Shown: positions 1 through 7,604, counted from the first letter of the stretch. The stretch: 8,215 bases of DNA from Chitinophagaceae bacterium (GCA_019454915.1 JACFNM010000185.1:1-8215), one strand, 5' to 3'. Notes: generated by a model not told the origin, from the sequence alone. Made by a program: numbers and translations.

Positions 1-19
1 ATCTCATTCCCTTAATTGT

Positions 20-1624
20 TTACCAGTAAGCGGTATATAATTCAGCCAGAATACCACTCATAAACATCGCCATAATCGTAAAAAACCTGCTTACATTAAA
101 GGAAGGCATATCCAGCGGTGGTGTTCTTTTTGAAGTTTTATCCGTCAGACTTAGTGTCACCATAATAATACACAATACGATAAACGCGATACCCATCCTG
201 TTGAGGAAAGGCACCTCAGGTATCCAGAACTTAAATAAAACGGACAAAGGAATGGTGACAACCGCGGTAATCAGAGCCGCACGTCCGGTAGCTCTTTTCC
301 AAAAGAGTCCAAACATAAAAATCGCCAACACCCCTGGCGCAATAAAACTGGAATACTCCTGAATAAACTGATACGCCTGTTCCAGCACCTTCAGTTGCGG
401 AGCAATTAAAACCGCTATCAGCATGGAAATCCAAACGGCAAGTCGTCCTACCTTGATCAGGTGCTTTTCACTGGCATTAGGCTTTACGTACAATTTATAG
501 ATATCCAGCGTAAAGATAGCGGAGATGCTGTTCGCCTTTCCGGCAAGCGAGGCTACGATGGCAGCCGTTAAGGCGGCGAACGCTACGCCTTTCAAACCCA
601 CCGGTAAAAGATTCAATAAAACAGGATAGGCATGATCGGGTTTTACAACACCCGCTGCGTCCACCATCTCCTGTTGAAACATACCATTTTGATAAAGCAC
701 ATAGGCGGCAATACCGGGTATCACTACGATTACCGGCACCAGCAACTTTAAAAAGGCAGCGAACAAAATACCTTTGCGCGCTGTGTCAAGGTCTGCACCC
801 AGCGTGCGCTGAATGATATACTGATTACATCCCCAATAGGCAAGATTGTTAATCCACATCGCTCCTATAATAACCGTCAGTCCGGGCAAATCCTTATAAT
901 AGGGATTATCGCTTTTCAGGATCATGTGAAAATGGGAGTCAGCCTGCTTTTTAAGCGTACTGAGCGCTCCAAAAATATCGCTGTTCCCAAACCGATCGGC
1001 CACGAGGGTCAAAGCAAGATAGGTAGTAATTAGTCCGCCGACAACCAATACCAGCACCTGCACCACATCTGTATAACCTATCACCTTCATACCACCAATG
1101 GTAATTAGAATCGCAATCAGAGCCAGTGCAATGACGGAGAAAGTGAAATTAATTCCGGCAGTCACCTCGAGGGCAAGTGCACCCAGATAGATGATGGAGG
1201 TAAGGTTTACGAAAATATACAGGAGGAGCCAAAAAACCGCCATCGTAGTTGCTACGAGCGGATTATACCTTCGCCTCAAAAACTGAGGCATGGTATAAAT
1301 TTTATTCTTAAGATACACGGGCAGAATAAAAATGGCTACCACGATCAATGCCGCTGCTGCCATCCATTCATACGAAGAGATCGCCAAACCGATTGCAAAA
1401 CCAGAGCCGGACATTCCGATAAAGTGTTCGGCCGAAATATTTGAAGCAATCAGTGAAGCACCGATGGCCCAGAAAGTTAAAGAGCCTTCTGCCAGAAAAA
1501 ATCCCGAAGCCGTATCCGATTTATTGGATTTTCTTTTATAAATCCAATACCCATAAACTCCTACAATGACGAGGTACAGACAGAATACCAGATAATCTAA
1601 TGGTTGCAGACCGGTTTGGTTCAT
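20..1624 (-). CDS. Sodium:solute symporter, vSGLT/SGLT-like, probable inositol importer
   Basis: Inner-membrane symporter of the SSS family (TC 2.A.21) that would couple Na+ entry to sugar or polyol uptake. From the ATG at 1624 it has 534 residues and about 14 hydrophobic segments, the vSGLT layout. Landmarks match vSGLT by eye: NISAEHFIGMSGSG (61-75) in the broken first core helix, SYEWM with E86, IYTMPQFL (109-116), NLAYWGCNQYIIQRTL with N260, Y263 and W264, K293, a sodium-site helix with AIVASL (355-360) and NSISAIFTLDIYK, and IQEY with Q422. The sugar-site Gln of vSGLT is His67 here, as in animal SGLT1. A TTG eight codons upstream (1648) could also start the frame; I prefer ATG because MNQTGLQPLDY is followed directly by the first membrane segment. 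It is the last gene of the iol set, so myo-inositol is the inferred substrate; glucose or another polyol remains possible. The stop lies 19 bp from the window edge. Confidence 0.9.
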   Translation of the reverse strand: MNQTGLQPLDYLVFCLYLVIVGVYGYWIYKRKSNKSDTASGFFLAEGSLTFWAIGASLIASNISAEHFIGMSGSGFAIGLAISSYEWMAAAALIVVAIFILPVYLKNKIYTMPQFLRRRYNPLVATTMAVFWLLLYIFVNLTSIIYLGALALEVTAGINFTFSVIALALIAILITIGGMKVIGYTDVVQVLVLVVGGLITTYLALTLVADRFGNSDIFGALSTLKKQADSHFHMILKSDNPYYKDLPGLTVIIGAMWINNLAYWGCNQYIIQRTLGADLDTARKGILFAAFLKLLVPVIVVIPGIAAYVLYQNGMFQQEMVDAAGVVKPDHAYPVLLNLLPVGLKGVAFAALTAAIVASLAGKANSISAIFTLDIYKLYVKPNASEKHLIKVGRLAVWISMLIAVLIAPQLKVLEQAYQFIQEYSSFIAPGVLAIFMFGLFWKRATGRAALITAVVTIPLSVLFKFWIPEVPFLNRMGIAFIVLCIIMVTLSLTDKTSKRTPPLDMPSFNVSRFFTIMAMFMSGILAELYTAYW

Positions 1625-1715
1625 CGTTAGAGTTTTTATGGGTGGCAAGGAGCCGGTTTAGTAATCAACACTGAAAATTAAGCACTATTTATTTATCGGT
1701 TCGTTTGCGCAACTA

Positions 1716-2738
1716 TTAATCGCCATTTAAAATCTCGTCCAGCTTCACCAGCCGGTTTTCTTTCAACGATAAACCTGCCGCCAAACCGATGGCCGTGGCC
1801 ATCAGTCCGTCGTGAGCGCCTACCGGAGAAGGGCTGTCATTTTCTATACAATCGAGGAAAGCCTGCATTCCAATCCTGTAGGCCTTTTCATATCGCTCCA
1901 GAAAGAAGTGAAGGGGCAGCGCCGTTTGCACCGTCTCATTATTGTGCACGATTACATTATCCGGTGTATTGTTTTCCGCCTTCGCCATTCCCTTCGACCC
2001 GAATATCTCCAGGCGTTGATCATAACCGTAAACCGCTTTACGGCTATTGTCTATCACTCCTATGGCGCCATTTTCAAAAGTAAGTACAATCACCGCGGTA
2101 TCAATATCATGATATTGCCGGATCTGCGGATCTATCAGGGCATCGCCCTTTACGAACACTTCCTTCACCTCACTGCCTGTAATAAAGCGTGCCATATCAA
2201 AATCATGAATACTCATGTCTAAAAACAACCCGCCGGAAACTTTTACATATTCTAAAGGCGGGGGAGCCGGATCCCTGCTGGTGATGCGTAAGATATGCGG
2301 ATCACCGATAGTGTTGTTACTCACTAATGACCGCACCCGCGCGAAATTGGGGTCAAAGCGGCGATTAAATCCCAGCATCAACTTCACCCCGTTCTTTTCC
2401 ACCGCCTCAGCCGCAGATCGAATAGATGGCAAAGAAACATCTAAAGGTTTTTCACAAAAAACGTGTTTTCCCGCATTCGCCGCCTCTATGGTATAAGGCA
2501 CGTGTTGCGGCGTTGGTGCACAGATAATTACCGCGTCAACTTCCGGATGACGGATTACTTCCGCGGCATCCGCAGTCACCTGCTTTACGCCCATATCCCT
2601 GGCATAGTCATGCGCTTTAGGTGAAATATCCGACGCAATAACTACTTCTGCATTGTGTGTATGGAATAGTAAATTAGCAAGATGTATCTGACCTATCCGT
2701 CCCAACCCGATTATTCCGGTTCTAATTTTTCCTGCCAT
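1716..2738 (-). CDS. iolG: Inositol 2-dehydrogenase (IolG), GFO/IDH/MocA family
   Basis: Cytoplasmic NAD-dependent enzyme oxidising myo-inositol to 2-keto-myo-inositol (scyllo-inosose), the first catabolic step. At 340 residues it is the normal family length. The N-terminal Rossmann fold carries GLGRIGQIH (11-19), and CEKPLD places K97 at the family's catalytic lysine. GGLFLDMSIHDFDMARF (169-185) supplies D174 and H178, corresponding to the Asp/His pair of Bacillus subtilis IolG. The C-terminal sheet domain contains VIDNSRKAVYGYDQRLEIFGS, a stretch I associate with inositol dehydrogenases. The ATG at 2738 is followed at once by the first beta strand, so the start is secure. It lies 70 bp after iolA and about 91 bp before the transporter, same strand. 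A related scyllo-inositol or other polyol dehydrogenase cannot be excluded from motifs, but the neighbours favour IolG. Confidence 0.93.
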   Translation of the reverse strand: MAGKIRTGIIGLGRIGQIHLANLLFHTHNAEVVIASDISPKAHDYARDMGVKQVTADAAEVIRHPEVDAVIICAPTPQHVPYTIEAANAGKHVFCEKPLDVSLPSIRSAAEAVEKNGVKLMLGFNRRFDPNFARVRSLVSNNTIGDPHILRITSRDPAPPPLEYVKVSGGLFLDMSIHDFDMARFITGSEVKEVFVKGDALIDPQIRQYHDIDTAVIVLTFENGAIGVIDNSRKAVYGYDQRLEIFGSKGMAKAENNTPDNVIVHNNETVQTALPLHFFLERYEKAYRIGMQAFLDCIENDSPSPVGAHDGLMATAIGLAAGLSLKENRLVKLDEILNGD

Positions 2739-2775
2739 GCAAATCCTTGTATTAAAATATTTTCTGGATACTATT

Positions 2776-2783
2776 CAAAAGTA
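2776..2783 (-). promoter_or_regulatory. Possible internal promoter -7 element before iolG
   Basis: Read on the minus strand this is TACTTTTG, an exact match to the Bacteroidota -7 consensus TAnnTTTG, 37 bp upstream of the iolG ATG. I see no good TTTG -33 element at the usual 19-21 bp spacing, and one chance match in this much AT-rich spacer would not be surprising. If real, it would give iolG and the transporter some independent expression. Confidence 0.2.
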
Positions 2784-2808
2784 ATTGGTCAACTATCAAC
2801 AGAAGGGA

Positions 2809-4275
2809 TTAAAATTTCCTGGTCCATTCTTTTAGCCACCTTTCAATAACCACTTTGGTTTGTGTATAAAACTCAACCGCGTGTTTTCCCTGCCCGTGCA
2901 GGTCTCCATAAAAACTCTCCTTCCATCCGCTAAAAGGGAATTGCGCCACCGGAGCGGCAACGCCTATATTAATTCCGATATTTCCTGCATCAGCTTCATT
3001 TCTAAATCTGCGCGCATTCAACCCACTACTGGTGAATATGCAGGCCATATTTCCATATTTGTTGCTATTGATAAACTGTATCGCTTCATCAATAGTTTTG
3101 ATGTGTACCAGGCTCATCACCGGGCCAAAAATCTCTGTTCCGGCAAGTTCTCCATCGAGTGGTATACCTTCTATGATAGTAGGTTTGATAAAGTTACCTT
3201 TCTCGTATCCGGAAATGGCTGCGTTTCTTCCGTCGAGTAATAATTTTCCGCCTTCCTGTATTCCTTTCTCAATCAGCCCCTGCACTCGTGTCTTACTTTC
3301 TGCGGTGATTACAGGCCCCATCTGTACAGATTCTTCCAGTCCAAAACCTGTTTGGCGATTTCGGCTCATTTCCACCAGACTTTCCGTTATATGCTGATGT
3401 TCGCCTACAGTAATGATGGTGGAAGCAGCCAGACAGCGTTGCCCTGCACATCCATATACACTATCCACCACGATTTGCGTAGTGGTATCAATATCGGCAT
3501 CCGGAAGAATGATCACCGGATTCTTCGCTCCTCCCTGTGCCTGTACTCTTTTACCATTAGCTGCCGCCTTTGCGTAAACGTAACGGGCAATGGCCGAAGA
3601 ACCAACAAAGCTCACCGCCCTTATCCCGGGATGCTCCAATATTCCATCCACTACGGACTTGCCTCCGTGTACCATATTAATCAACCCGGTTGGTAACCCC
3701 AGCTTATCCACTAATTCCATCACCTTCGTCATGGTAAGCGGTACCCTTTCGGAAGGTTTGATAATAAAAGAGTTGCCGCAGGCTATCGCATAAGGCAGAA
3801 ACCAGAAAGGTATCATCCCCGGAAAGTTAAACGGAGAAATGCAGGCACATACTCCTACAGGTTGACGAATCATGTATTCATCTATGCCCAGAGAAATATC
3901 CTCAGAAAAATCACCCTGCATTAAAGTCGGTATCCCACAGGCGTTCTCCACATTCTCAATCGCCCTTATCCATTCTGCTTTTGATTCTGCATAAGTCTTT
4001 CCCGACTCGAGTGTGATGGTTCGTGAAAGTTCATCTAAATTTTCTTCCAGTAATCTTTTCAGGTGAAAGAGATACTGAATTCTTTTACCCGCAGGTATCC
4101 GTTTCCAGGCGGCAAATGCTTTTTCGGATGATTTTACAGCTGCGTCCACATCAGCAGGATCTCCCGCAGGCACTTCAGCCAGCACTTCCTGGGTTGCGGG
4201 ATTAATCACTTTTGTGTAAGTTCCACTTTTGCTCTGCACCCACTCCCCGTGAATATAGTTTCTTAATTTTTCCAT
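2809..4275 (-). CDS. iolA: CoA-acylating malonate/methylmalonate-semialdehyde dehydrogenase (IolA/MmsA)
   Basis: Aldehyde dehydrogenase superfamily member of 488 residues, the usual length. It would convert malonate semialdehyde from inositol breakdown to acetyl-CoA, CO2 and NADH; methylmalonate semialdehyde to propionyl-CoA is the family's other reaction. Visible: the [11 protein letters not shown] motif (148-158) with N150, the KPSE cofactor motif (173-176), FVGSS (223-227), and GCAGQRC with catalytic C281. The general-base Glu of ordinary ALDHs is replaced by Gln (Q247 in QAQGGAKNP), as expected for a CoA-dependent enzyme without the hydrolytic step. R104 and R280 fit the two arginines described as important in the B. 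subtilis enzyme. EIFGPV and the C-terminal [18 protein letters not shown] are conserved. AGGAG directly abuts the ATG, too close to be a typical ribosome site. It follows iolC after an unusually long 227-bp gap. Confidence 0.93.
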   Translation of the reverse strand: MEKLRNYIHGEWVQSKSGTYTKVINPATQEVLAEVPAGDPADVDAAVKSSEKAFAAWKRIPAGKRIQYLFHLKRLLEENLDELSRTITLESGKTYAESKAEWIRAIENVENACGIPTLMQGDFSEDISLGIDEYMIRQPVGVCACISPFNFPGMIPFWFLPYAIACGNSFIIKPSERVPLTMTKVMELVDKLGLPTGLINMVHGGKSVVDGILEHPGIRAVSFVGSSAIARYVYAKAAANGKRVQAQGGAKNPVIILPDADIDTTTQIVVDSVYGCAGQRCLAASTIITVGEHQHITESLVEMSRNRQTGFGLEESVQMGPVITAESKTRVQGLIEKGIQEGGKLLLDGRNAAISGYEKGNFIKPTIIEGIPLDGELAGTEIFGPVMSLVHIKTIDEAIQFINSNKYGNMACIFTSSGLNARRFRNEADAGNIGINIGVAAPVAQFPFSGWKESFYGDLHGQGKHAVEFYTQTKVVIERWLKEWTRKF

Positions 4276-4379
4276 CTCCTGATATGTTTGATTAAATATG
4301 ATTTATATACAAGTTATAGTTACTAGACTTTCGGCACTGACGGCACATCCGTTTTCATGATTTTCTGTGACAGGCGCTT

Positions 4380-4394
4380 CTTGTTTTCAACAAG
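4380..4394. repeat. Perfect inverted repeat (6-bp arms, 3-nt loop)
   Basis: CTTGTTTTCAACAAG pairs CTTGTT with AACAAG around three bases, 16 bp from the other hairpin in the same spacer. On the minus-strand transcript it comes second. The following bases are not T-rich, so a terminator role is unlikely. Confidence 0.5.
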
Positions 4395-4410
4395 TCCTGC
4401 TGATATACCC

Positions 4411-4423
4411 GGAGAAAATCTCC
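4411..4423. repeat. Perfect inverted repeat (5-bp arms, 3-nt loop)
   Basis: GGAGAAAATCTCC folds as GGAGA/TCTCC around three bases. It lies in the iolC-iolA spacer, upstream of iolA in the transcript. No U-tract follows, which argues against intrinsic termination. Confidence 0.5.
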
Positions 4424-4502
4424 CTTCCCGGACTATCTGCGTTATCTGCATAAGAATACACTCCCATGTTCTGCTCTTCCGTAATGCCTATCCCTTCTGT
4501 AT

Positions 4503-5519
4503 TTACAACCCACCGCGCGCATTGGTAAATGACATCACTTCATCCAGCGTCGGCATAAAATTGGCACAGCCTTCGCGCGTCACAATAATAGCGCCGCAAG
4601 CATTTCCCATACGCACACTCTTATACACATCCCACCCGTTCAGGTATCCATAGCAAAATCCTCCGGCAAATGCATCCCCTGCACCCAGCACATTCAACAC
4701 CTGCACCGGGAATCCGGGCACTTTTAACTCATCCTTTCCCTGCTGAAAAACAGAAGCTCCTTCTTTACCTCTTTTCACAATCAAAGTATCAATTCCCGAA
4801 TGCATCAAATCATTAATCGCGTTATCAATATTGCCTTTGATCTCAGGTGCCGATATTTGCTGATGTTTGATAGATACCTGACTACTGTCGCTGAGATAGG
4901 CAGCCAGAATTTCTTCTTCCGTGCCCATAACGATATTGAACTTCGGCAGTACCGTACGGATAACAATACCGAAACTCCGCGGATCATCCCACTGGTCAGC
5001 TCTGAAGTCAAGGTCTAATATACTCACTACTTCATTCTTTTTTGCCAGCTCCAGCGCATAAAACATAGCTGTCCGGCTGGGGTCCTTACTAAAAGCAGTA
5101 CCGGAAAAAACAGCAGCTCTGAAATCTGCAAAAGGAACAGCTTGTACGTGGTCTATATTCAGATGAATATCCGCACAGTTCTCTCTATAATACACCAATG
5201 GAAACCTGTCGGGCGGCTCAATACCCAATATCACGGCAGAACTTCTTGTTCCTGCAATAGTAGCTATATAATCGGTGAATACGCTCTCCTTTTCAACAAA
5301 ATGCCGGATAAAAGCACCCACCTGATCATTTCCTATACCCGTGAGTAAAGCGGTTTTCAATCCCAGTCTGGTAGTACCCACCGCAATATTGGTAGGACAT
5401 CCTCCCACAAAAGCGTTAAATGCAGAAATATCAACAAAAGGGCTTCCCACATTGGCAGAATACAGATCTATAGATGACCTCCCAATAGTAAGCAAATCGT
5501 ATTTTCTCGTTGTACTCAT
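4503..5519 (-). CDS. iolC: 5-dehydro-2-deoxygluconokinase (IolC), PfkB/ribokinase family
   Basis: ATP-dependent kinase phosphorylating 5-dehydro-2-deoxy-gluconate (DKG) at C6, the step after IolB. Starting at the ATG at 5519 it has 338 residues, normal for the family. The ribokinase fold is clear: an opening strand YDLLTIGRSSIDLYS, PfkB motif 1 at 39-50 (GGCPTNIAVGTT), RLGLKTALLTGIGND, the LDLDFRADQWDDP segment (168-180) typical of IolC-like kinases, and PfkB motif 2 VLGAGDAFAGGF (277-288) with catalytic base D282 and the GAGD anion hole. A TTG two codons upstream (5525) could extend it as MNM; ATG is more likely. The spacer after the iolB stop is 33 bp, so the two genes are probably cotranscribed. 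Motifs alone would allow another sugar kinase, but the DFR..W element and adjacent iolB, iolA and iolG make IolC the best call. Confidence 0.92.
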   Translation of the reverse strand: MSTTRKYDLLTIGRSSIDLYSANVGSPFVDISAFNAFVGGCPTNIAVGTTRLGLKTALLTGIGNDQVGAFIRHFVEKESVFTDYIATIAGTRSSAVILGIEPPDRFPLVYYRENCADIHLNIDHVQAVPFADFRAAVFSGTAFSKDPSRTAMFYALELAKKNEVVSILDLDFRADQWDDPRSFGIVIRTVLPKFNIVMGTEEEILAAYLSDSSQVSIKHQQISAPEIKGNIDNAINDLMHSGIDTLIVKRGKEGASVFQQGKDELKVPGFPVQVLNVLGAGDAFAGGFCYGYLNGWDVYKSVRMGNACGAIIVTREGCANFMPTLDEVMSFTNARGGL

Positions 5520-5552
5520 ATTCAATATTTCAAACCTTTACACAAACTGATT

Positions 5553-6428
5553 TTACTCCTCCTCATTCATTTTGGATGTCACCATGGGCAGTCTCGGGTC
5601 TTGACCTTTCCAGGTTCCAAAAATCCATTTCTGCTGCGGGTCGGGAGTATTTGCCAGTGATTGATCGCTTCCCGCCAGAAAATTCAGATAATATACGTTG
5701 TATCCATGTCCGGCCACCACGGGGTGATAGCCTTCCGGAATCAATACCACTTCATCATTATGTACTTTAATCACTTCGTCCAGAGAGCGGTCGTCTGTAT
5801 AAACCTGTTGGATGGCAAAACCATTGGGCTTATCTGTCTTGTAAAAATAGATTTCTTCCAAATCAGCTTCCAGTAAATTTCCTGCTGCATCTGTCTTTCG
5901 CTCATCATGTTTGTGTGCAGGATAAGAACTCCAGTTCCCCGAAGGGGTATAAACCTCCACGCAAACAATCCTATGACAATCAAAACCCGGTTGTAACAAA
6001 CTATTAATTTGCCGGTTGGCATTATCTCCGCCTCTCAATTCAATAGCCGCCTCCTCAGGCGTCTTCAGATAAGCCGGATGATCCTCATCGGTCGCCACCC
6101 AGCAAATCGCTATATCGGTATTTTCTACCAAAGCAGTAAGCGTAAACTGTGTACGACGGGGTAAATACAAGGCATGAGCTATTCCGCTAAACACATCTTT
6201 TCTGCCATTCTTAGTTTCCCACTCTCCCTTATCTGAATTTACTTTAAAGCTGCCCCCTAATAAAACAATACAGTACTCGTGGTCTCCCGTTTCCTTAGTA
6301 AAAGATTCACCTTGCCTCAATCTCCTCGCCTCAAAGTTGAGATACTCCCAACCCGCCTCTTCTGCGGTAAAATGATGATACACCGGTTTGGTTAAATCGG
6401 GCTTAATCAGCAACTTATGGTCGGACAT
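5553..6428 (-). CDS. iolB: 5-deoxy-glucuronate isomerase (IolB)
   Basis: Metal-dependent bicupin isomerase that turns 5-deoxy-D-glucuronate into 5-dehydro-2-deoxy-gluconate, the IolC substrate. From the ATG at 6428 it has 291 residues; members I know are about 270-300. The hallmark NWSSYPAHKHDE (165-176) gives metal ligands H172 and H174; LEEIYFY supplies a Glu ligand (E191 or E192) and PEGYHPV gives H235. QQVYTDDRSLDEV and NVYYLNFLAG are family blocks. The N-terminal cupin half (about 15-115) has no equivalent metal cluster, as expected. A TTG three codons upstream (6437) is possible; I chose the ATG. It is the first gene of the minus-strand set, directly downstream of the divergent control region, so it should carry the main promoter and operator. 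Confidence 0.94.
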   Translation of the reverse strand: MSDHKLLIKPDLTKPVYHHFTAEEAGWEYLNFEARRLRQGESFTKETGDHEYCIVLLGGSFKVNSDKGEWETKNGRKDVFSGIAHALYLPRRTQFTLTALVENTDIAICWVATDEDHPAYLKTPEEAAIELRGGDNANRQINSLLQPGFDCHRIVCVEVYTPSGNWSSYPAHKHDERKTDAAGNLLEADLEEIYFYKTDKPNGFAIQQVYTDDRSLDEVIKVHNDEVVLIPEGYHPVVAGHGYNVYYLNFLAGSDQSLANTPDPQQKWIFGTWKGQDPRLPMVTSKMNEEE

Positions 6429-6457
6429 ATGATACAATTTACGTGAATAAACTTACC

Positions 6458-6476
6458 ACTAAATTTTAAATTTAGT
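6458..6476. repeat. Perfect 19-bp AT-rich palindrome in the divergent control region
   Basis: ACTAAATTTTAAATTTAGT has 9-bp perfect arms around a single central T. It sits 29 bp upstream of the iolB ATG, between that gene and the CG-centred operator. On the minus strand it contains TAAATTTA (6474-6467), one mismatch from the TAnnTTTG -7 element. It may therefore be part of the iolB promoter, a second regulator site, or both. Confidence 0.6.
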
Positions 6477-6496
6477 CTTTTAAATGAAGATGCAAA
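6467..6496 (-). promoter_or_regulatory. Candidate iolB promoter (-33 TTTG, -7 TAAATTTA)
   Basis: On the minus strand TTTG (6496-6493, the right half of the operator) is followed after 18 bp by TAAATTTA (6474-6467). This approximates the Bacteroidota TTTG / TAnnTTTG promoter with one mismatch in the -7 box and a slightly short spacer. Transcription would start near 6460, leaving about a 30-nt leader before iolB. The operator would overlap the -33 element, a plausible arrangement for repression. This is a by-eye placement. Confidence 0.3.
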
Positions 6497-6502
6497 CGTT
6501 TG
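6493..6502. promoter_or_regulatory. Probable LacI-family operator in the iolB/regulator intergenic region
   Basis: CAAACGTTTG is a perfect 10-bp palindrome with the central CG typical of LacI/PurR-family operators; its core equals that of the E. coli PurR box. It lies 64 bp from the iolB ATG and 59 bp from the ATG of the divergent LacI-type regulator, so one bound dimer could control both. Binding by that regulator is inferred from position and symmetry only. Confidence 0.6.
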
Positions 6503-6561
6503 AAATTTTTTGAGTCCATAAAAAGGTCGAACTTGTAGAAGAAATTGAAGCACTATAAAGG

Positions 6562-7587
6562 ATGAATAAGCCGGTTACGATTAAAGATATAGCGAGAAAA
6601 TTCAAGTGCTCTCCTTCCACAGTTTCGAGAGCTTTGAATAATCATCCTTCTATCAATGAAGATACGAGAAGAAACTTGCAGGAATACGCCAAAAAAGTAG
6701 GATACCAGCGTAATCAGGTTTCTCTCAGTCTTCTCAACACCAGGACTGCCAGTATAGGAGTTGTGGTACCGACCATCAACAACTATTATGAGTCGGCCAT
6801 TATTGAAGGCATTGAATCTGTATTGCACCCGAAAGGATATACCCTTAACATCTGCGTAACCAACGAACAATACCTGCTGGAGGCAGAATATATCGTTAAA
6901 CTGCTATCCAACCGCGTTGAAGGAATATTCCTCTCTGTCTCTCAGGAAACTTATGATTGCGGATATTATGAACATCTTGAAAATATATCCAAAAGAAATC
7001 TGCCTTTGATTTTCATAGACCGTGACTTCGAAGGGTTTGCTGCGGGAAGCGTAACTGTAGATGATTATCATGGCGCGTATTCTGCTGTTAAACACCTCAT
7101 TGACAGCGGACGTAAGCGTATCGCTCATCTGAAAGGACCTAACGGCTTAACCGTTACCGAACATCGTTTTAAAGGTTATACCGATTGTTTGATCCAACAT
7201 GGATTTGAAGTGGACGATTCCCTGGTTATTAATACGAACTTCAGGGTCGAGAGTGCACCGGAGCCAACCAGACGACTGCTTGATCTGAAGCCGATACCCG
7301 ATGCCATTTTTGGCGTGAATGATCAGGTGGCAATTGGAGCCATGAAAGTAATCAGGGACAAGGGGCTAAAGATACCCGAAGACATTGCTATTGTAGGATT
7401 CGATGATTTTCCAATCTCTGCATTTATTTCACCATCCCTCACTTCGGTATGCAGACCGGGAAGACAGGTTGGGGAAGCAGCCGCGCAAATGTTCTTAAAC
7501 CTTCAGCATCAAAACCCAACATCAGCGAAATCAAACCACATCGTATTGCCCAGTCAACTGATCGTTCGGGAATCCTCCGTTTTGTAA
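6562..7587 (+). CDS. LacI-family transcriptional regulator, probable local inositol regulator
   Basis: Complete 341-residue DNA-binding regulator, the standard LacI-family length. The N-terminal helix-turn-helix is TIKDIARKFKCSPSTVSRAL (6-25), followed by the third helix and GYQRNQ, then a hinge with SLSLL (54-58). The periplasmic-binding-protein-like effector domain begins at IGVVVPTINNYY (65-76) and contains FIDRD (151-155), EHRFKGY (200-206), GVNDQVAIGA (251-260), VGFDD (278-282) and the closing LPSQLIVRES (329-338). R202 and D254 sit where sugar-contacting residues usually lie. It is transcribed away from iolB, and the shared 133-bp region contains a CG-centred palindrome suited to this family. 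The effector is inferred to be inositol or a catabolic intermediate. B. subtilis IolR is a DeoR-type protein, so I do not transfer that name. AAAGG abuts the ATG. Confidence 0.93.
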   Translation: MNKPVTIKDIARKFKCSPSTVSRALNNHPSINEDTRRNLQEYAKKVGYQRNQVSLSLLNTRTASIGVVVPTINNYYESAIIEGIESVLHPKGYTLNICVTNEQYLLEAEYIVKLLSNRVEGIFLSVSQETYDCGYYEHLENISKRNLPLIFIDRDFEGFAAGSVTVDDYHGAYSAVKHLIDSGRKRIAHLKGPNGLTVTEHRFKGYTDCLIQHGFEVDDSLVINTNFRVESAPEPTRRLLDLKPIPDAIFGVNDQVAIGAMKVIRDKGLKIPEDIAIVGFDDFPISAFISPSLTSVCRPGRQVGEAAAQMFLNLQHQNPTSAKSNHIVLPSQLIVRESSVL

Positions 7588-7604
7588 AAAGGCAACCCGG
7601 TTTT

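Larger units (their letters stand above)
4276..4502 (-). other. Long iolC-iolA intergenic gap with hairpins, a short repeat and a tiny open frame
   Basis: The 227-bp spacer is several times longer than the others in this gene set. Two compact inverted repeats are visible: GGAGA-aaa-TCTCC at 4411-4423 and CTTGTT-ttc-AACAAG at 4380-4394. Neither is followed by a T-run on the minus strand, so they are not classical terminators; mRNA processing or a stability boundary is possible. TATCTGC occurs twice with a 9-bp period (4434-4440, 4443-4449). A 42-residue frame runs from an ATG at 4451 to a stop at 4323 on the minus strand; its product is basic, resembles nothing I recognise, and I do not claim it as a gene. 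The style of the repeat recalls dispersed intergenic sequences of Bacteroidota, which is only an impression. Confidence 0.45.

Noticed and set aside
1625..1648. TTG start extending the transporter by eight residues
   Set aside because: The ATG at 1624 is closer to the first membrane segment; the extension has no recognisable conserved content. Similar TTG extensions of iolC (5525) and iolB (6437) were set aside for the same reason.
1705..1712. TTGCGCAA palindrome just after the iolG stop as a second operator
   Set aside because: It has only 4-bp arms, lies inside the operon and flanks poorly match CAAACGTTTG; chance is a sufficient explanation.
1812..2222. Plus-strand open frame of 136 codons opposite iolG
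   Set aside because: It is antisense to a strongly conserved gene, lacks recognisable motifs and looks like a codon-usage shadow. The same applies to other antisense frames inside iolA, iolC, iolB and the transporter.
4380..4423. Intrinsic terminator between iolC and iolA
   Set aside because: The hairpins are short and not followed by a T-run on the transcribed strand.
6553..6870. Minus-strand frame of 105 codons opposite the regulator's DNA-binding region
   Set aside because: It overlaps the well-supported helix-turn-helix coding sequence and shows no family features.
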